A stretch of 64,000 bases of DNA. Origin: Geothrix rubra (GTDB lineage Bacteria; Acidobacteriota; Holophagae; Holophagales; Holophagaceae). The stretch spans positions 558,001 to 622,000 of the forward strand of contig NZ_BSDD01000001.1 in assembly GCF_030268065.1 (NCBI RefSeq). Direction: 5' to 3'. Under the pieces are notes generated by a model. The model was not told the origin of the DNA and did no database searches. It was given only the letters and a program-made list of their open reading frames with translations. Shown one piece after another: positions 42,087-53,048 of this stretch. The position numbers and the translations under genes are program-made. Positions within the stretch are counted from its first letter, which is position 1; every line of letters starts with the position of its first letter.

Positions 42087-42186
42087 GGAAAGTTCCGGGT
42101 CGGTCCGTACATTGGCCGGACTCTGCTCTCTCCTCGGCCACCGGTCCCTTCCGGTCCGCCCGCCTGCCGCGCTCTTTGAGGTCCGA

Positions 42187-43911
<1,725 letters not shown>

Positions 43912-43929
43912 GCACGGTTCCTCCTGTTT

Positions 43930-43955
43930 CCAAAGGGCCCTCCGGGGCCCTTTGG
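43930..43955 (+). terminator. Terminator hairpin after rpoD
   Basis: A perfect 11-bp stem CCAAAGGGCCC / GGGCCCTTTGG with a TCCG tetraloop begins 19 bp after the rpoD stop. The tail CTTCC has few T residues. It probably ends the dnaG-rpoD transcript. Confidence 0.65.
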
Positions 43956-43993
43956 CTTCCATCCCCGCCCACCCGCGGTAGCCTGGATCTCCC

Positions 43994-45613
43994 GTGACCG
44001 ACGCCAAGGATCCCTACGCCCCCCTGCGGAACCGCCTCTTCCTGGCGATCTGGATCGCGGCCATGGCCTCGAACGTGGGCACCTGGATCCAGAGCGTGGG
44101 CGAGAAGTGGCTCATGGGCGAGCTCACGCGCTCACCGCTGCTGATGAGCCTCATCGAGACGGGCTCCACCCTGCCCATGCTGGCCCTCTCGATGCCCGGG
44201 GGCGCCATCGCGGACATCGTGGACCGGCGGAGGCTCCTGCTGGGGACCCAGGCCTGGATGCTGATCGTGGCGGCGGCCATGGCCGTCCTCTCGGCCCTGC
44301 ACCTGGTCACCCCGGGCCTCCTCATCGGCATGTCCCTGCTGCTGGGCGTGGGCGGCGCCCTGAACGCCCCGGCCTGGCAGGCCTCGGTGCCGGACCTGGT
44401 GCCCCGCGACCAGATCCCGGCCGGCGTGGCCCTGAACAGTGCCGGCTTCAATGTGAGCCGCGCCGTGGGCCCTGCCCTGGGCGGGCTCATCGTGGGCGCC
44501 TTCGGCGCCACCTGGGCCTTCGCCCTCAACGCCGTGTCCTTCATCGGCGTGGTGGTGGTCCTCAAGGCCTGGAAGCGGCAGCCGGTCACCACGGACCTGC
44601 CGGCGGAGCGCTTCAGCGCGGCCATGAAGGTGGGCCTGCGCTACACCCGCCACCGCCGGGTGCTGCAGGTGATCCTGCTCCGCAGCGGCGGCTTCGTCTT
44701 CTTCGGGGGGACCATCTTCGCCCTGCTGCCCACCCTGGCCATCCACCGGCTGAACCTGGGCTCCGTGGCCTTCGGCCTTCTCCTGGGCTGCATCGGGGCC
44801 GGCGCCGTGGGGGCCACCTTCAGCCTGCCCCGCATCCGGGATCGCTTCGGGGCCAATACCCTCCTGGCCGCCTTCACCACCCTGTTCGCCGGAGGCCTGC
44901 TGGTGCTGGCCTTCGTGCAGCACACCCTGCCCGTGGCCCTGGCCCTGCTGGTCTGCGGCATGGGCTGGCTCTCCGTCCTCAGCACCTACAACACCGGCGT
45001 GCAGCTCTCCGTGCCCTCCTGGGTGCGGGCCCGGGCCCTGGGGGTCTACATCACCGTCTGGGGCGGCGCCATGGCCAGCGGTGCGGCCTTCTGGGGCTGG
45101 GTGGGCGAGCGCTGGGGCCTCCATGTGGCCTTCGCCGGCGCGGCCTCCGGGATGCTGGCGGTCCTGGCCGCCACGGCCCATCTGCGGATCCAGGCCCTCC
45201 ACGAGCCCCTGGACCTGACTCCCCATCGGCTCCAGCCCCACTCGCCGGAATCCATCCACCCGGACGAGGGACCCATCATGACGGTGCTGGAATACATCGT
45301 CCCCCAGGAGCGCAAGGCCGACTTCCAGGCGGCCATGCGGGAGGTCCGCCGCATCCGCATCCGGGACGGGGCTGTCCGCTGGTCCCTCTTCCAGGATCTC
45401 GCCCGGCCGGAGCCCGCCTCCTGCCGCTTCGTGGAGAGCTTCCTCAGCTCCAGCTGGGGCGAGCACCTTCGCCAGCACCACCGCGCCACCGTGGAGGACC
45501 GGGTGGCCATCCGGCAGGCCTACGCCCTGACTGCGGACGGCAAGCCGCGGATCCGCCACCTGATCGCCGCCTGGGACGAACCCGTCTCGATCCTGGACCG
45601 CATCCTGGATTAG
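43994..45613 (+). CDS. MFS exporter (EntS/DUF894-like) with C-terminal ABM-like domain
   Basis: A 539-residue protein. The first 400 residues are a 12-helix MFS exporter (GTWIQSVGEKWLM and the GGAIADIVDRRRLL loop typical of MFS_3/EntS relatives). The last about 120 residues form a soluble domain beginning MTVLEYIVPQERKADFQ, which looks like an antibiotic-biosynthesis-monooxygenase (ABM) fold. GTG start at 43994. The stop codon TAG at 45611-45613 is provided by the terminal repeat of the MITE that follows. Confidence 0.82.
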   Translation: MTDAKDPYAPLRNRLFLAIWIAAMASNVGTWIQSVGEKWLMGELTRSPLLMSLIETGSTLPMLALSMPGGAIADIVDRRRLLLGTQAWMLIVAAAMAVLSALHLVTPGLLIGMSLLLGVGGALNAPAWQASVPDLVPRDQIPAGVALNSAGFNVSRAVGPALGGLIVGAFGATWAFALNAVSFIGVVVVLKAWKRQPVTTDLPAERFSAAMKVGLRYTRHRRVLQVILLRSGGFVFFGGTIFALLPTLAIHRLNLGSVAFGLLLGCIGAGAVGATFSLPRIRDRFGANTLLAAFTTLFAGGLLVLAFVQHTLPVALALLVCGMGWLSVLSTYNTGVQLSVPSWVRARALGVYITVWGGAMASGAAFWGWVGERWGLHVAFAGAASGMLAVLAATAHLRIQALHEPLDLTPHRLQPHSPESIHPDEGPIMTVLEYIVPQERKADFQAAMREVRRIRIRDGAVRWSLFQDLARPEPASCRFVESFLSSSWGEHLRQHHRATVEDRVAIRQAYALTADGKPRIRHLIAAWDEPVSILDRILD

Positions 45614-45925
45614 GGCCTGTCTTCAAATTGGATGTGAGCCGCGACGCCGGCCAGCCGCGGCCATGGCAGATATCTGTACGTCTCGCGTATCGCCGGAGGC
45701 GATACCGAGAGGGCGCCGACCGCAGGGCGATGCGGGACATCGTTCAAGGTCGGCAACGCCGCCAGGGGTACGGCTGGCCACGTCCCGAAGGGCAAGGGGC
45801 GGCGCCCGGCGCGATGCTGCGTCAAGCTCCTTGCCGATAGTGCCGCTATCGCCTTCGTCGCTTTCCTGGCCTCGCTTGGGCGGCGCCCCTTGCGCGGCCG
45901 CACCCCAATTTGAAGACAGGCCCTA
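45611..45925. mobile_element. MITE-like element with 21-bp perfect terminal inverted repeats
   Basis: Inverted repeats at 45611-45631 and 45905-45925 (core GGGCCTGTCTTC... and its reverse complement) are perfect over 21 bp including a TA at each outer end. This indicates insertion at TA with TA target duplication, as for Tc/mariner-like IS630 or some IS5 elements. The core between the TA dinucleotides is 311 bp. The interior has imperfect inverted repeats (near CAAGGGGCGGCGCCC and GGGCGGCGCCCCTTG) and no transposase reading frame. It would have to be mobilised by a transposase elsewhere. Confidence 0.75.
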
Positions 45926-45992
45926 GCTGGGATCTCTGGAGCCCGGGCCGGATTCCGGTCATGCTGGGTGCATCGCTGCGGAGTCATTCCCC

Positions 45993-46973
45993 GTGCTGTC
46001 GAAGGACCAGACGCTGGGCAAGTACCAGATCCTGGACCGCCTCGGATCGGGCGGTTTCGGGGCCGTGTACCTCGCCATGGACACCTGGGTGAACCGCAAG
46101 GTCGCCCTGAAGGTGCCCCACCAGCAGCAGGACGAGATCGTGGACCTGCTGAAGGAGCCCCGCATCATGGCGGGCCTCAAGCACCCGAACATCGTCGAGC
46201 TCATCACCGTCGAGCGGAAGAACGGCATCTTCTTCATGGTCCTCGAATACGTCGAGGGCGAGAGCCTGGACCGGATGATCCGCCGGGAGCGCAGCCTCGC
46301 GCCCACGCGGGCCCTGGAGATCGGGATCGACGTCTGCAGCGCCATCGCCTTCGCGCACGGCCACCAGATCCTGCACCGCGACCTGCGGCCCGCCAACATC
46401 CTCGTGAACCGCGAGGGCGTGGCGAAGGTCACGGACTTCGGCACCTCGCGGGTGCTGGAAATGCAGCACGTGCCCTACGCGCCCACCCGCATCGGCTCGC
46501 CCCCCTACATGGCGCCCGAGCACTTCAGGGGCCGGGCGGTCTTCCAGTCCGATCTGTGGTCCCTGGGCATCACCCTCTACGAGATGCTCACCGGCACCGT
46601 GCCCTTCTATGACGCCGACCCCCTGAAGATCGCCCAGGCCCTCACCAGCCAGGAGATCACGCCGCCCCACCAGCGCAATCCCATCGTGCCCAAGGCCTTC
46701 TCCGAGGTGGTGATGAAGGCCCTCGCCGTGAACCTGGGCGAACGCTACCTATCGGCCCAGGCCTTCCTGGAGGCCCTGCGGCGGCTCAAGGACAACGTGG
46801 CGCGGGAGACCCGGCCCCTCGGCACGGCCATCCTCTCCACGTCCACCTCCGGCCCGCACCCCACCCTCCGTTCGGCCTCCACCCAGGGCCGGCTCTGCCC
46901 CTTCTGCTACTGCCCCCTGCCCCGCATGGCCACGAGGTGCCCCCGGTGCAGTGAGAAGATTCCCGACCGATGA
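45993..46973 (+). CDS. Serine/threonine protein kinase with C-terminal zinc ribbon
   Basis: Hanks-type kinase of 326 residues without a transmembrane helix. It has GSGGFGAVY (18-26), the ATP lysine K40, the catalytic loop H128-R-D130-L-R132-P-A-N, and DFGTSR from D148, with APE (174-176) for the activation segment. The usual lysine of the HRDLKPxN loop is R132. A linker (about 265-300) and a zinc-ribbon-like tail with two CPxC pairs (about 307-322) follow. GTG start at 45993. Its stop overlaps the tamB start (ATGA), so it is coupled to outer-membrane biogenesis. Confidence 0.9.
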   Translation: MLSKDQTLGKYQILDRLGSGGFGAVYLAMDTWVNRKVALKVPHQQQDEIVDLLKEPRIMAGLKHPNIVELITVERKNGIFFMVLEYVEGESLDRMIRRERSLAPTRALEIGIDVCSAIAFAHGHQILHRDLRPANILVNREGVAKVTDFGTSRVLEMQHVPYAPTRIGSPPYMAPEHFRGRAVFQSDLWSLGITLYEMLTGTVPFYDADPLKIAQALTSQEITPPHQRNPIVPKAFSEVVMKALAVNLGERYLSAQAFLEALRRLKDNVARETRPLGTAILSTSTSGPHPTLRSASTQGRLCPFCYCPLPRMATRCPRCSEKIPDR

Positions 46974-49900
46974 CCTGGTCCTCAGCCAAGGAAGCGGTCA
47001 AGCGCACCTGGGGCCGCCGCTGGGTCCGCCGGATCACCTACACCCTCGTGGGCGGCACCGCGGTGGTGACCACGAGCACCTGGGTGCTGGATCGCCCCTT
47101 CGTCTACCAGTGGCTCGTCGGCCGGGCGGATGTGGCCCTGCGGAAGGAGACGGGACTCTCGCTGTCCGTCGGCCAGGTCGAGTTCCACCCCCTGCTGGGC
47201 ACCCTGACCCTCCGGGACATCGCCGTGGGCGGCGACCTCCTCCACGTGAGCCGCCTGGACCTGCAGGCGGATCCCGGGTCCCTGTTCGGCAGCCGGCCGC
47301 GGATCTTCTCCCTGCGCCTGGACCACCCCCACCTCCGCCTCACCGAGGCGAACCTCGCCCAGATCCACCTCCGCGAGCGCGCCCCCCGGAAGGGGCCGCT
47401 GCCCCAGGTCACCCTGGACCTCCTCGCCCTCACGAGCGGGGAGGTGGAGATCCCGGAACCCTTGCGCGGCCTTCCGGCCACCCGCTTCCGCTTCGAGGTG
47501 AAGGGCACGGGCATCGGCCCCAACCGCCTGCACCTCGCCTTCACCGCCCCCCAGCTGATCGTGAAGGGGCCCGAGGGCTGGGAGAAGGGGCGCATCGACT
47601 TCAAGGGCGAGGTCTCCGAACCCGTGCTGCTGCTCCACGAGGGCTACCTCCGCCTGGGGGACAGCCAGTTGCGGCTCACCGGCCGCTTCGACCCGCGCAA
47701 TCCGCAGAAGCCCGAACGCCTGGAGGCGCGGATCTCCGGCGTGGTGGGTCTGGTCCAGGCCCTTCGTTGGGCCGGGGCCGGCCCCCGTCCGCCCCTCGAA
47801 GGCAGCCTCGACCTGACGGCCGCGGTCCGTGGCACGTTGGCCCACCCCCACTGGACCTTCTCGGCCGACGGCCAGGACCTCCGTCCGGCCGAGACGGCCA
47901 TCGAGCCCGGGAACCTGGAGGTCCGCGCCCAGGGCACCCTCGACCAGGCCCGACTGGACCGGTTCCGATGGTTCTCGCCCCAGGGATCGGTCACGGCGGA
48001 AGGCACCTGGGCTGCCCATCGCCAGGCCCGCCTTCGCGTCCAGGGCGAGGCGATCAGCCTGGATGCCCTCGGCCGTGCGGCCCGGGTGCCCGAGCTTCAG
48101 GGCGTCCGGACCACCCTTGAAGCCGAGATCCAGGGCCCGGCCGATCCCGCGGCCCTCGCCCACCTGGACCGCTGGGAAGGCTCGGCGCACCTCGCCCTGA
48201 GCCAGAACGGGCGGGACGCCGGCGGACTCAGCGCCAACCTGGGGCAGGGTCTGGCCCAGGTCCAGGACCTGAACCTCGACCTGGAGACCCTGAAGATCCA
48301 GGGCTCGGCCCGCGCCCAGTTCGGCCCGAAGAACCTCCTGGATCTCCAGGGCCAGGGCGCAGTCCAGGTGGATGCGGCCCAGGTGGCCCGCGCCCTCACG
48401 GCCTGGAAGGTGGTGGACCTGGACATGGGCGGCCGCACCCAGGCGCGGGCCCAGGTCCGGTGGAGCGCGGCCAAGGGGCTGGAGCTGGACGGCGATGTGG
48501 ATGTGGGCGCCCCCCGATGGCACGGCGCCACGGCGGATCAGCTCAAGGCCCAGGTGGAGATCCGTCGCAGCGACCTCCGGGTGCATGACATCCAGGTGGA
48601 AAAGGGCGGAGGCCGAGGCGACGGGGACCTCTGGCTCACCTGGGGACGGGTGCCCAAGGGGCAGCCGCAGCTGGACATGTGCTACACCGCCTCCCGCCTG
48701 CCCGTGGCCGAAGGGCTGCGGGCCGCCGACGTGAAGGACGAAGACGGCAAGGACCTTCCCCTCACCGGCATCGGCAGCGGGTGGGTGCGCCTCCACGGCT
48801 CCTTCGACCACATCCTCATGGAGGGCCAGGCGCAGGTCGAATCCGGCGAGGCCTACGGCATCCGCATTCCGGCGGCCTCCTCGGACTTCGACATGGACCT
48901 GGACACCCTCCGGCTCCGGCTGGGGGATGTGCGCGTGGCGGAGCGGCCGGACCTCCTCGGTGAACCGGGATCAGATCCCGAAGGGGCCCTGGCCCTCACC
49001 GGCAAGGCGGACATGGACATTCCGGGCTGGACCTGGCGCGTGGACCTCTCCGGCCGCATGGATTCCCAGCTGCTGGGCCTTCCGGGACCCCACCTGCAGT
49101 CCCAGGTGAAGGCCCGGCTGCTGGGGCCCATCACCAGTCCCTTCGGTCCCCTGGACCTGCCCGAAGGGGACCTCGCCTTCAGCCGCGGGCGCATCTTCCT
49201 CTTCGGCCGCAGCGTGGAGGGCCTGGAAGGGGACCTGCGTCTCGAGCGGGGCCGGTTCCAGTCCCGGCTGGGCACGGAGGGCATGGCCCGGCCGCTGCTG
49301 ACCCTGCAGGCGCAGACCCGTGGCACCGGCCTGACCGGCGCCCTCGGACTGCGGGTGGCCCAGGACACCGCCCACACCGCCTCCATCGCCAGCAGCCTGA
49401 CGGAGGACCTGCTGGAGGACCTCCAGGCGGAACTGGACGCCACCGGGACCTGGAGCCCTGCACTCGGCCTCCGCTGGTCCGGGCATGTGACGCGCCTGGA
49501 AGGACTCTTCAATGCCTTCGAGCTCCACCAGAGCGGCCCTTCGGACCTCCGGGGGGATGCCACCGGGGCCAACCTGGACCTGACCCTCCAGGGCGGGGAG
49601 CGCGGTGCGACCGGGCCCCGGGGACCGGCTGCGGACATCCACCTCTCCGGCCGGGCCCCCTTCACCACCACCGCCCCCCTGGCCCTGCAGGCGAAGGGGT
49701 CTGCCGACCTCGCCCACCTCAAGGCCATCCTGGATCGGGTCATGGAGGTGGACGAATACAGCCTGCTGTCCGACCTCAAGGTGAACGGCGGGAGCCGGTT
49801 CGACCTCCTCCTCCACGGCACCTACGAGGACCCCCTCCTGGACGGCTACCTCCGCCTGGAGCAGGGCCAGATGCGCCTCCAGGGCTACCAGGGCATGGAG

Positions 49901-51067
49901 GATCTCAATGCGGAATTCATCCTGAAGGACCGGACCCTCTCCATCCCGGAGGACCACCCCCTGACCGGTACCCTGGCCCACGGCCAGCTCCGTGCCACGG
50001 GTGGGCTCTCCTGGAAGCCCGGGGGGGTGGATCGGTACGGGTTCCAGGCCTCCCTGGCCACTTTCCAGCTGCGGGACCTCCCGGATGGCCTGGACCTCCA
50101 GGGCACCCTGAACGCCACCCTCAACGGGGACGAGGATGGGGGCATGCTCCAGGGACGCCTGCGGGCAGACCATTTGAGCTACCAGACGGAAGTGAAGCTA
50201 TCAGACCTGATCCTTCGCAGTGCCCTGAGCGACAGCGGCGGCCTCACCGGCCTGGACCCCGACGATCCCCTCGACCGCATCGGCCTGGACCTGGACCTGG
50301 ACCTGCGCAACCCCTGGAGCTTCGACACCAACCTCCTGAAGCTGGAGGGCAAGACCGAGGGCCGCTTCCGGGTGCAGGGCACCCTGGCCCACCCGATCCC
50401 CAACGGCACCCTGGTGTTCATACCCGGTGGGCGCGTCACCAACATCTTCCCGGCCGGGGACATGGTGGTGGACCGGGGCTCCCTGGTCTTCAAGGGGGAG
50501 TCCGACCGCATCGACCCCATCATCAGCCTGCGGGGCAGCGTCACCTCCATCCCCGGCTACACGGTGAACCTGGACGTCCACGGCACCCTCAGCAACCTGA
50601 GCATCGTGCCCAGTTCGACCCCCACCCTGCGGCAGGACGAGATCGTGGCCATCCTCATCAACCCGGGAAACGTGGCCAACGTGGGCACCGGGGCCAGCAC
50701 CAGCGCCCAGGGGGCCCTCTCCTCCGGACTCGCCAGCGCCAGCGCGGGCCTGCTGTCCACCCTGGCCTTCGCCCCCTTCCAGGACCAGCTGCGCCGCACC
50801 CTGGGCCTGGACCGGGTGAATGTGGCCGTCCGCTCCAGCTCTCTGGGCACCACCGAGACGGATGTCACGCTGGGCAAGAGCATCAACCTCTTCGGTCAGC
50901 GGAGCGCCTTCGTGGTCTCCCATCAGAAGAGCGCCGAGCAGACCCAGACTTCCGGCCAGATCGAGTGGCGGTTCGGCGGCGTCATCCTCCAGCTGGGTGT
51001 CAGCCAGACCGGCCAGTCCGGCCTGAACCCCTCCGGAGAGATCCGTCACACCTGGAGCCCCCGGTAG
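46970..51067 (+). CDS. tamB: TamB-family translocation/assembly module protein
   Basis: A large (1365 residues) AsmA-like/TamB protein spanning the periplasm. One N-terminal hydrophobic helix (about 22-38), a long repetitive beta-rich body and a C-terminal TamB (DUF490) domain (about 1000-1350) are visible. TamB-like proteins form a hydrophobic groove that carries phospholipids from inner to outer membrane, and work with TamA. Start ATG overlaps the kinase stop. The gene is followed 50 bp later by moaD. Confidence 0.9.
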   Translation: MTWSSAKEAVKRTWGRRWVRRITYTLVGGTAVVTTSTWVLDRPFVYQWLVGRADVALRKETGLSLSVGQVEFHPLLGTLTLRDIAVGGDLLHVSRLDLQADPGSLFGSRPRIFSLRLDHPHLRLTEANLAQIHLRERAPRKGPLPQVTLDLLALTSGEVEIPEPLRGLPATRFRFEVKGTGIGPNRLHLAFTAPQLIVKGPEGWEKGRIDFKGEVSEPVLLLHEGYLRLGDSQLRLTGRFDPRNPQKPERLEARISGVVGLVQALRWAGAGPRPPLEGSLDLTAAVRGTLAHPHWTFSADGQDLRPAETAIEPGNLEVRAQGTLDQARLDRFRWFSPQGSVTAEGTWAAHRQARLRVQGEAISLDALGRAARVPELQGVRTTLEAEIQGPADPAALAHLDRWEGSAHLALSQNGRDAGGLSANLGQGLAQVQDLNLDLETLKIQGSARAQFGPKNLLDLQGQGAVQVDAAQVARALTAWKVVDLDMGGRTQARAQVRWSAAKGLELDGDVDVGAPRWHGATADQLKAQVEIRRSDLRVHDIQVEKGGGRGDGDLWLTWGRVPKGQPQLDMCYTASRLPVAEGLRAADVKDEDGKDLPLTGIGSGWVRLHGSFDHILMEGQAQVESGEAYGIRIPAASSDFDMDLDTLRLRLGDVRVAERPDLLGEPGSDPEGALALTGKADMDIPGWTWRVDLSGRMDSQLLGLPGPHLQSQVKARLLGPITSPFGPLDLPEGDLAFSRGRIFLFGRSVEGLEGDLRLERGRFQSRLGTEGMARPLLTLQAQTRGTGLTGALGLRVAQDTAHTASIASSLTEDLLEDLQAELDATGTWSPALGLRWSGHVTRLEGLFNAFELHQSGPSDLRGDATGANLDLTLQGGERGATGPRGPAADIHLSGRAPFTTTAPLALQAKGSADLAHLKAILDRVMEVDEYSLLSDLKVNGGSRFDLLLHGTYEDPLLDGYLRLEQGQMRLQGYQGMEDLNAEFILKDRTLSIPEDHPLTGTLAHGQLRATGGLSWKPGGVDRYGFQASLATFQLRDLPDGLDLQGTLNATLNGDEDGGMLQGRLRADHLSYQTEVKLSDLILRSALSDSGGLTGLDPDDPLDRIGLDLDLDLRNPWSFDTNLLKLEGKTEGRFRVQGTLAHPIPNGTLVFIPGGRVTNIFPAGDMVVDRGSLVFKGESDRIDPIISLRGSVTSIPGYTVNLDVHGTLSNLSIVPSSTPTLRQDEIVAILINPGNVANVGTGASTSAQGALSSGLASASAGLLSTLAFAPFQDQLRRTLGLDRVNVAVRSSSLGTTETDVTLGKSINLFGQRSAFVVSHQKSAEQTQTSGQIEWRFGGVILQLGVSQTGQSGLNPSGEIRHTWSPR

Positions 51068-51117
51068 GCGGCCAAGGCCGCCGGGGACGGTAGGCTGGAG
51101 GTCGGAGGCGGAATCGC

Positions 51118-51339
51118 ATGATCACCGTGAAGTGCTTCGCCCGGTACCGAGCCCTGCTGGGCTTCAGCGACCTGGAACTGCCCACGCCGGCCACCCTCGG
51201 GGAGCTGCTGGCGGATCCCCGGTTCGCCACCCTGCCCAAGGATGCCCTGCTGGCCGTGAACCAGAGCTTCGCGGACCGTACCACCCCGCTGAAGGATGGC
51301 GACGAGGTGGCCCTCATGCCGCCGGTTTCGGGCGGGTGA
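51118..51339 (+). CDS. MoaD/ThiS-family sulfur carrier
   Basis: A 73-residue beta-grasp protein ending in the GG dipeptide (PPVSGG) required for adenylation and thiocarboxylate formation. It resembles MoaD (molybdopterin synthase small subunit) in length and in the DGDEVALMPPVSGG ending, but no moaE or other moa gene is near, so another sulfur-carrier role is possible. ATG at 51118 with GGAGG upstream. Its TGA abuts the dnaX TGA on the other strand with no spacer. Confidence 0.85.
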   Translation: MITVKCFARYRALLGFSDLELPTPATLGELLADPRFATLPKDALLAVNQSFADRTTPLKDGDEVALMPPVSGG

Positions 51340-52944
51340 TCAGCCTTCCCGCCGGATCTCCAGCACCTCGCCGCCGCTCATCCGGAGCAGCTCCTGGAAG
51401 GCGGGTTCCTGGCGGAGGCGGTCCTCCGGACGCTCGGCGGCCGCTGCGGCGGCGGGTCCGGGTGCCCCATCGAACTGGATGTCCACCTCCCTGAGGCCGG
51501 GCAGCACGGCGGCCAGGGCGGAGAGCAGGTGGGGGTTGGCCCGCTCCCGCTCCAGGTCCTGGAGGGTCTGGCGGACGTTGCCGGGAAAGCGGAACCGCAG
51601 CACCGGGGGCTCCCAGCGGAGGTCCGCGGCCATCTGGGGCGCGCTGCCCAGGGTCCTGGGCAGGCCCGGGGCCTGGCGCAGGGCCTCGCTGCAGGCGTGG
51701 CGGAGGCCCTCGGGGGTGGCCGGATCGGGCGCGGGCGTCTTTGGCCTCGAGGCCGGTTGCGGGACCGGCCTGGCTGGCCCCTCAGGCGCCCGCGCGGCCT
51801 GGGGGGCCCTGGAAGGGACCGGAGGCGACGCGGGCGGTGGCGCGGCGGACCGCGGGGGCGCCGCGGGGGCGCCGGACACCAGGGCGTCCAGGGGTGCGAG
51901 ATGGGGCAGCTGGGCGGCCGTCACGAGGGCGAGCTCCACCACCACCCGGGGCAGGCTGCTGTCCCGCAGGTCCCGTTCGCGGCCCAGCAGCAGGTTCAGC
52001 ATGCGGGCCCAGCGGAGGAGCTCCTGCGGACCCCGGCCCGAGCGGGCCTCCTGCTCCAGGCGGTCCCGGAAGGCCAGCACCAGCTCGCGCCAGAAGGTGG
52101 CCCAGTCGGCCCCCTGCTCCGCCAGCTCCCGGCAGGCCTCCACCAGGGCCGCCGTGTCCCCGATGGCCAGGGCCGACATCACGCCCTGCACCAGGTGGGC
52201 GCTCACGATGCCGAGCTGCTCCCGGACGGCCTCCTCCTGCACCCGTCCGTCGCCGGCGGCGATGACGCGGTCGAGGATGGTGAGGGCATCGCGCATGGAG
52301 CCCTGCCCGGCCTCGGCCACCAGCCGGAGGCTCTCGCCTTCGAAGGCGACGCCCTCCTGCTCGCAGACGTGCTTGAGGCGGCCTTCGATGAGGCCCACCG
52401 GGATGAGGCGGAAGGGGAAGATCTGGACGCGGCTCTTGATGGTGTCCGGGACATCCTGCAGTTCGGTCGTGGCCAGCACGAAGATGGCGTGGGGCGGCGG
52501 CTCCTCGATGACCTTCAGCAGCGCGTTGAAGGCCTCGGTGCTGAGCATGTGCACTTCGTCGATGATGTAGACGCGGTAGCGGCAGAAGGCGGGCCGGGTC
52601 TGGACCTGCTCCCGCAGCGCCCGCGCATCGGCCACGGAGGCCCGGCTGGCCGCATCGATCTCGACGATGTCGAGGCTGCTGTCCGGCTGTTCGGCGGCGC
52701 GGCAGGGATCGCAGACCCCGCACGGGGTGGCCGTGGGCCCCTCGGCGCAGTTCAGGGCCCGGGCCAGGATGCGGGCCGTGCTGGTCTTGCCCGTGCCCCG
52801 CACGCCGGCGAAGAGGTAGGCCTGGTGGATGCGGCCGCTCTCCTTGGCCCGCCTCAGCGCGTTGGCCAGGGCCTTCACGCTGCCCTCCTGCCCCACGAGG
52901 TCCGAGAGCAGGCGGGGCCGGTACTTGAGCGCGAGGGTGGTCAT
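51340..52944 (-). CDS. dnaX: DNA polymerase III clamp-loader subunits gamma/tau
   Basis: Clamp-loader ATPase (534 residues). Walker A GVRGTGKTS (about 44-52), a four-cysteine zinc module (CAEG...CGVC...C), the DEVHM Walker B and the SRVQ sensor are in place in the first 230 residues; domain III and a proline/alanine-rich linker (about 350-400) follow, with a C-terminal tail that could be tau-specific. I choose the ATG at 52944; the upstream frame looks noncoding. No programmed frameshift slippery run (A6G) is obvious, so a single product is likely. Confidence 0.94.
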   Translation of the reverse strand: MTTLALKYRPRLLSDLVGQEGSVKALANALRRAKESGRIHQAYLFAGVRGTGKTSTARILARALNCAEGPTATPCGVCDPCRAAEQPDSSLDIVEIDAASRASVADARALREQVQTRPAFCRYRVYIIDEVHMLSTEAFNALLKVIEEPPPHAIFVLATTELQDVPDTIKSRVQIFPFRLIPVGLIEGRLKHVCEQEGVAFEGESLRLVAEAGQGSMRDALTILDRVIAAGDGRVQEEAVREQLGIVSAHLVQGVMSALAIGDTAALVEACRELAEQGADWATFWRELVLAFRDRLEQEARSGRGPQELLRWARMLNLLLGRERDLRDSSLPRVVVELALVTAAQLPHLAPLDALVSGAPAAPPRSAAPPPASPPVPSRAPQAARAPEGPARPVPQPASRPKTPAPDPATPEGLRHACSEALRQAPGLPRTLGSAPQMAADLRWEPPVLRFRFPGNVRQTLQDLERERANPHLLSALAAVLPGLREVDIQFDGAPGPAAAAAAERPEDRLRQEPAFQELLRMSGGEVLEIRREG

Positions 52945-53048
52945 GGGGATCCAGTCTCCCACAAGGCCGAGGAGGCCGTCAGGCCCCAACTCGGCCTCCC
53001 GGGGATCCCTGGATTGGGATAGTCTGCCCCCATCCCGAAGGACATCCG

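Noticed and set aside
45610-45987. Short frames within the MITE
   Set aside because: They share no conserved motif and no transposase signature.
51340-52944. Programmed frameshift in dnaX giving gamma
   Set aside because: No slippery A-run plus stem-loop was found in the expected region.
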